A program made the position numbers and the translations under genes. Below the pieces are notes generated by a model that had not been told where the DNA came from, searched no databases, and worked only from the letters and a program-made list of their open reading frames with translations. This document shows, piece after piece, positions 5,203 through 5,673 of a stretch of 5,673 bases of DNA. Origin of the DNA: Rhizobacter sp. (lineage in GTDB: Bacteria; Pseudomonadota; Gammaproteobacteria; Burkholderiales; Burkholderiaceae_C); NCBI GenBank assembly GCA_025351675.1, contig JANXVK010000103.1:1-5673 (forward strand), written 5' to 3'. Each line of letters opens with the position of its first letter. Positions within the stretch are counted from its first letter, which is position 1.

Positions 5203-5673
5203 TCAGACGTTGCTCGTCGCCCGCACTTCCTCGATCGACGTCACGCCCGCCAGCACCTTGTCGATGCCGTCCTGGCGCAGGGTGCGCATACCCTCGGCCA
5301 GCGCGGTGTGCTGCAGCACCTCGGCCGGCGCGCGGGTTTGCACCAGGCGGCGCAGTTCGCGCGAGACCACCATCATTTCGTGCACGCCGGCGCGGCCCTT
5401 GTAGCCGGTCTCGTCGCACTCGCGGCAGCCGGGGCAGTGGTGCAGCACCAACCGGCCGTCGCGGCTGTTGCGCTGCATCCAGCCGGCCATCACGCTCTCG
5501 CGCGTGACCGGCGGCTCCTTGCCGAACGCGTTCATGTAGTCGTCGAGCAGTTCCTCGGACTCCTCGGGCGTCGCCGCCCGCGTCGTCCGGCAATGCGTGC
5601 ACAGCTTGCGCACCAGCCGTTGCCCGAGCACGGCGAGCAGCGAGTCGCCGAAGTTGAAGGGGTCCAGGCCCAT
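5203..5673 (-). CDS. GspE/PilB-family secretion or pilus ATPase, C-terminal part
   Basis: This is the C-terminal 156 residues of a type II secretion / type IV pilus assembly ATPase, a cytoplasmic hexameric motor that drives pseudopilus or pilus extension. The frame runs off the right edge; the first visible codon is ATG, but MGLDPFNFGDSLLAVLGQRL is the conserved segment inside the C-terminal domain, so the true start and the Walker motifs lie outside. The zinc-binding tetracysteine motif is visible: Cys25 and Cys28 (LCTHCR), Cys80 and Cys83 (CPGC), then GYKGRAGVHEMM at 90-101, and the usual ending with GMRTLRQDGIDKVLAG. An extra Cys86 follows the second pair. The spacer between the pairs, about 51 residues with an acidic stretch (EESEELLDDYMNAFGKEPP), is long for the family. 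Whether it serves type II secretion, type IV pili or another filament cannot be told from this fragment. A terminator-like hairpin follows. Confidence 0.9.
   Translation of the reverse strand: MGLDPFNFGDSLLAVLGQRLVRKLCTHCRTTRAATPEESEELLDDYMNAFGKEPPVTRESVMAGWMQRNSRDGRLVLHHCPGCRECDETGYKGRAGVHEMMVVSRELRRLVQTRAPAEVLQHTALAEGMRTLRQDGIDKVLAGVTSIEEVRATSNV

Noticed and set aside
4077..5507. 476-codon open frame on the plus strand
   Set aside because: It is antisense to msrA, the small gene and the GspE/PilB gene, crosses three genes and two hairpins, and has low-complexity Arg-rich translation with no recognisable domain.
5671..5673. ATG at the right edge as the start of a small zinc protein
   Set aside because: The MGLDPFNF segment is a conserved internal part of GspE/PilB C-terminal domains, so the gene continues beyond the window.
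1..5673. Mobile element, CRISPR array, RNA gene or novel defence system
   Set aside because: No transposase, terminal repeats, direct-repeat array, tRNA-like fold or toxin/antitoxin or defence domain was found by reading; all genes but one fit known housekeeping or accessory families.

Overview
The window is a GC-rich, densely coded stretch of bacterial chromosome. The strong G/C bias at third codon positions and the protein styles (CoxE/CoxG/XdhC accessory proteins, a GCFWGVQ-type MsrA, a GspE/PilB-type ATPase) suggest a Gram-negative proteobacterium, most likely a betaproteobacterium of the order Burkholderiales. This placement is an impression from protein style and composition, not a phylogenetic result. 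I see no insertion sequence, tRNA, rRNA, CRISPR array or phage gene, and no stretch over 300 bases without a gene.

Plus-strand block (1-2528): the 3' end of a molybdenum-hydroxylase (CO-dehydrogenase-like) accessory operon. It holds a 5'-truncated CoxE-like von Willebrand A protein, a CoxG-like SRPBCC protein with a C-terminal membrane anchor, and an XdhC/CoxI-family protein. The genes are 8 and 10 bases apart, so they are almost certainly co-transcribed. Together they would mature, insert the cofactor into, or membrane-couple a molybdopterin hydroxylase whose structural genes would lie upstream, outside the window. The enzyme's substrate cannot be read from this window.

Minus-strand block (5673 down to 2519), in transcription order: the C-terminal third or so of a GspE/PilB-type secretion or pilus ATPase (cut by the right edge), a small unrecognised acidic protein, an exported single-cysteine methionine sulfoxide reductase MsrA, and a membrane-anchored two-HKD cardiolipin-synthase-like phospholipase D protein. 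A terminator-like hairpin with a T tract follows the ATPase gene and abuts the ribosome binding site of the small gene. A second GC-rich hairpin separates the small gene from msrA. MsrA and the cardiolipin synthase could form a two-gene envelope-maintenance unit (oxidised-protein repair plus phospholipid synthesis), but that link is inference.

The two blocks converge, and the last codons of xdhC and the cardiolipin synthase gene overlap by 10 bases. I found no convincing undescribed system. The points most worth checking are the hairpin directly in front of the small orphan gene, the long spacer inside the ATPase zinc motif, the exported one-cysteine MsrA, and the overlapping convergent stops.
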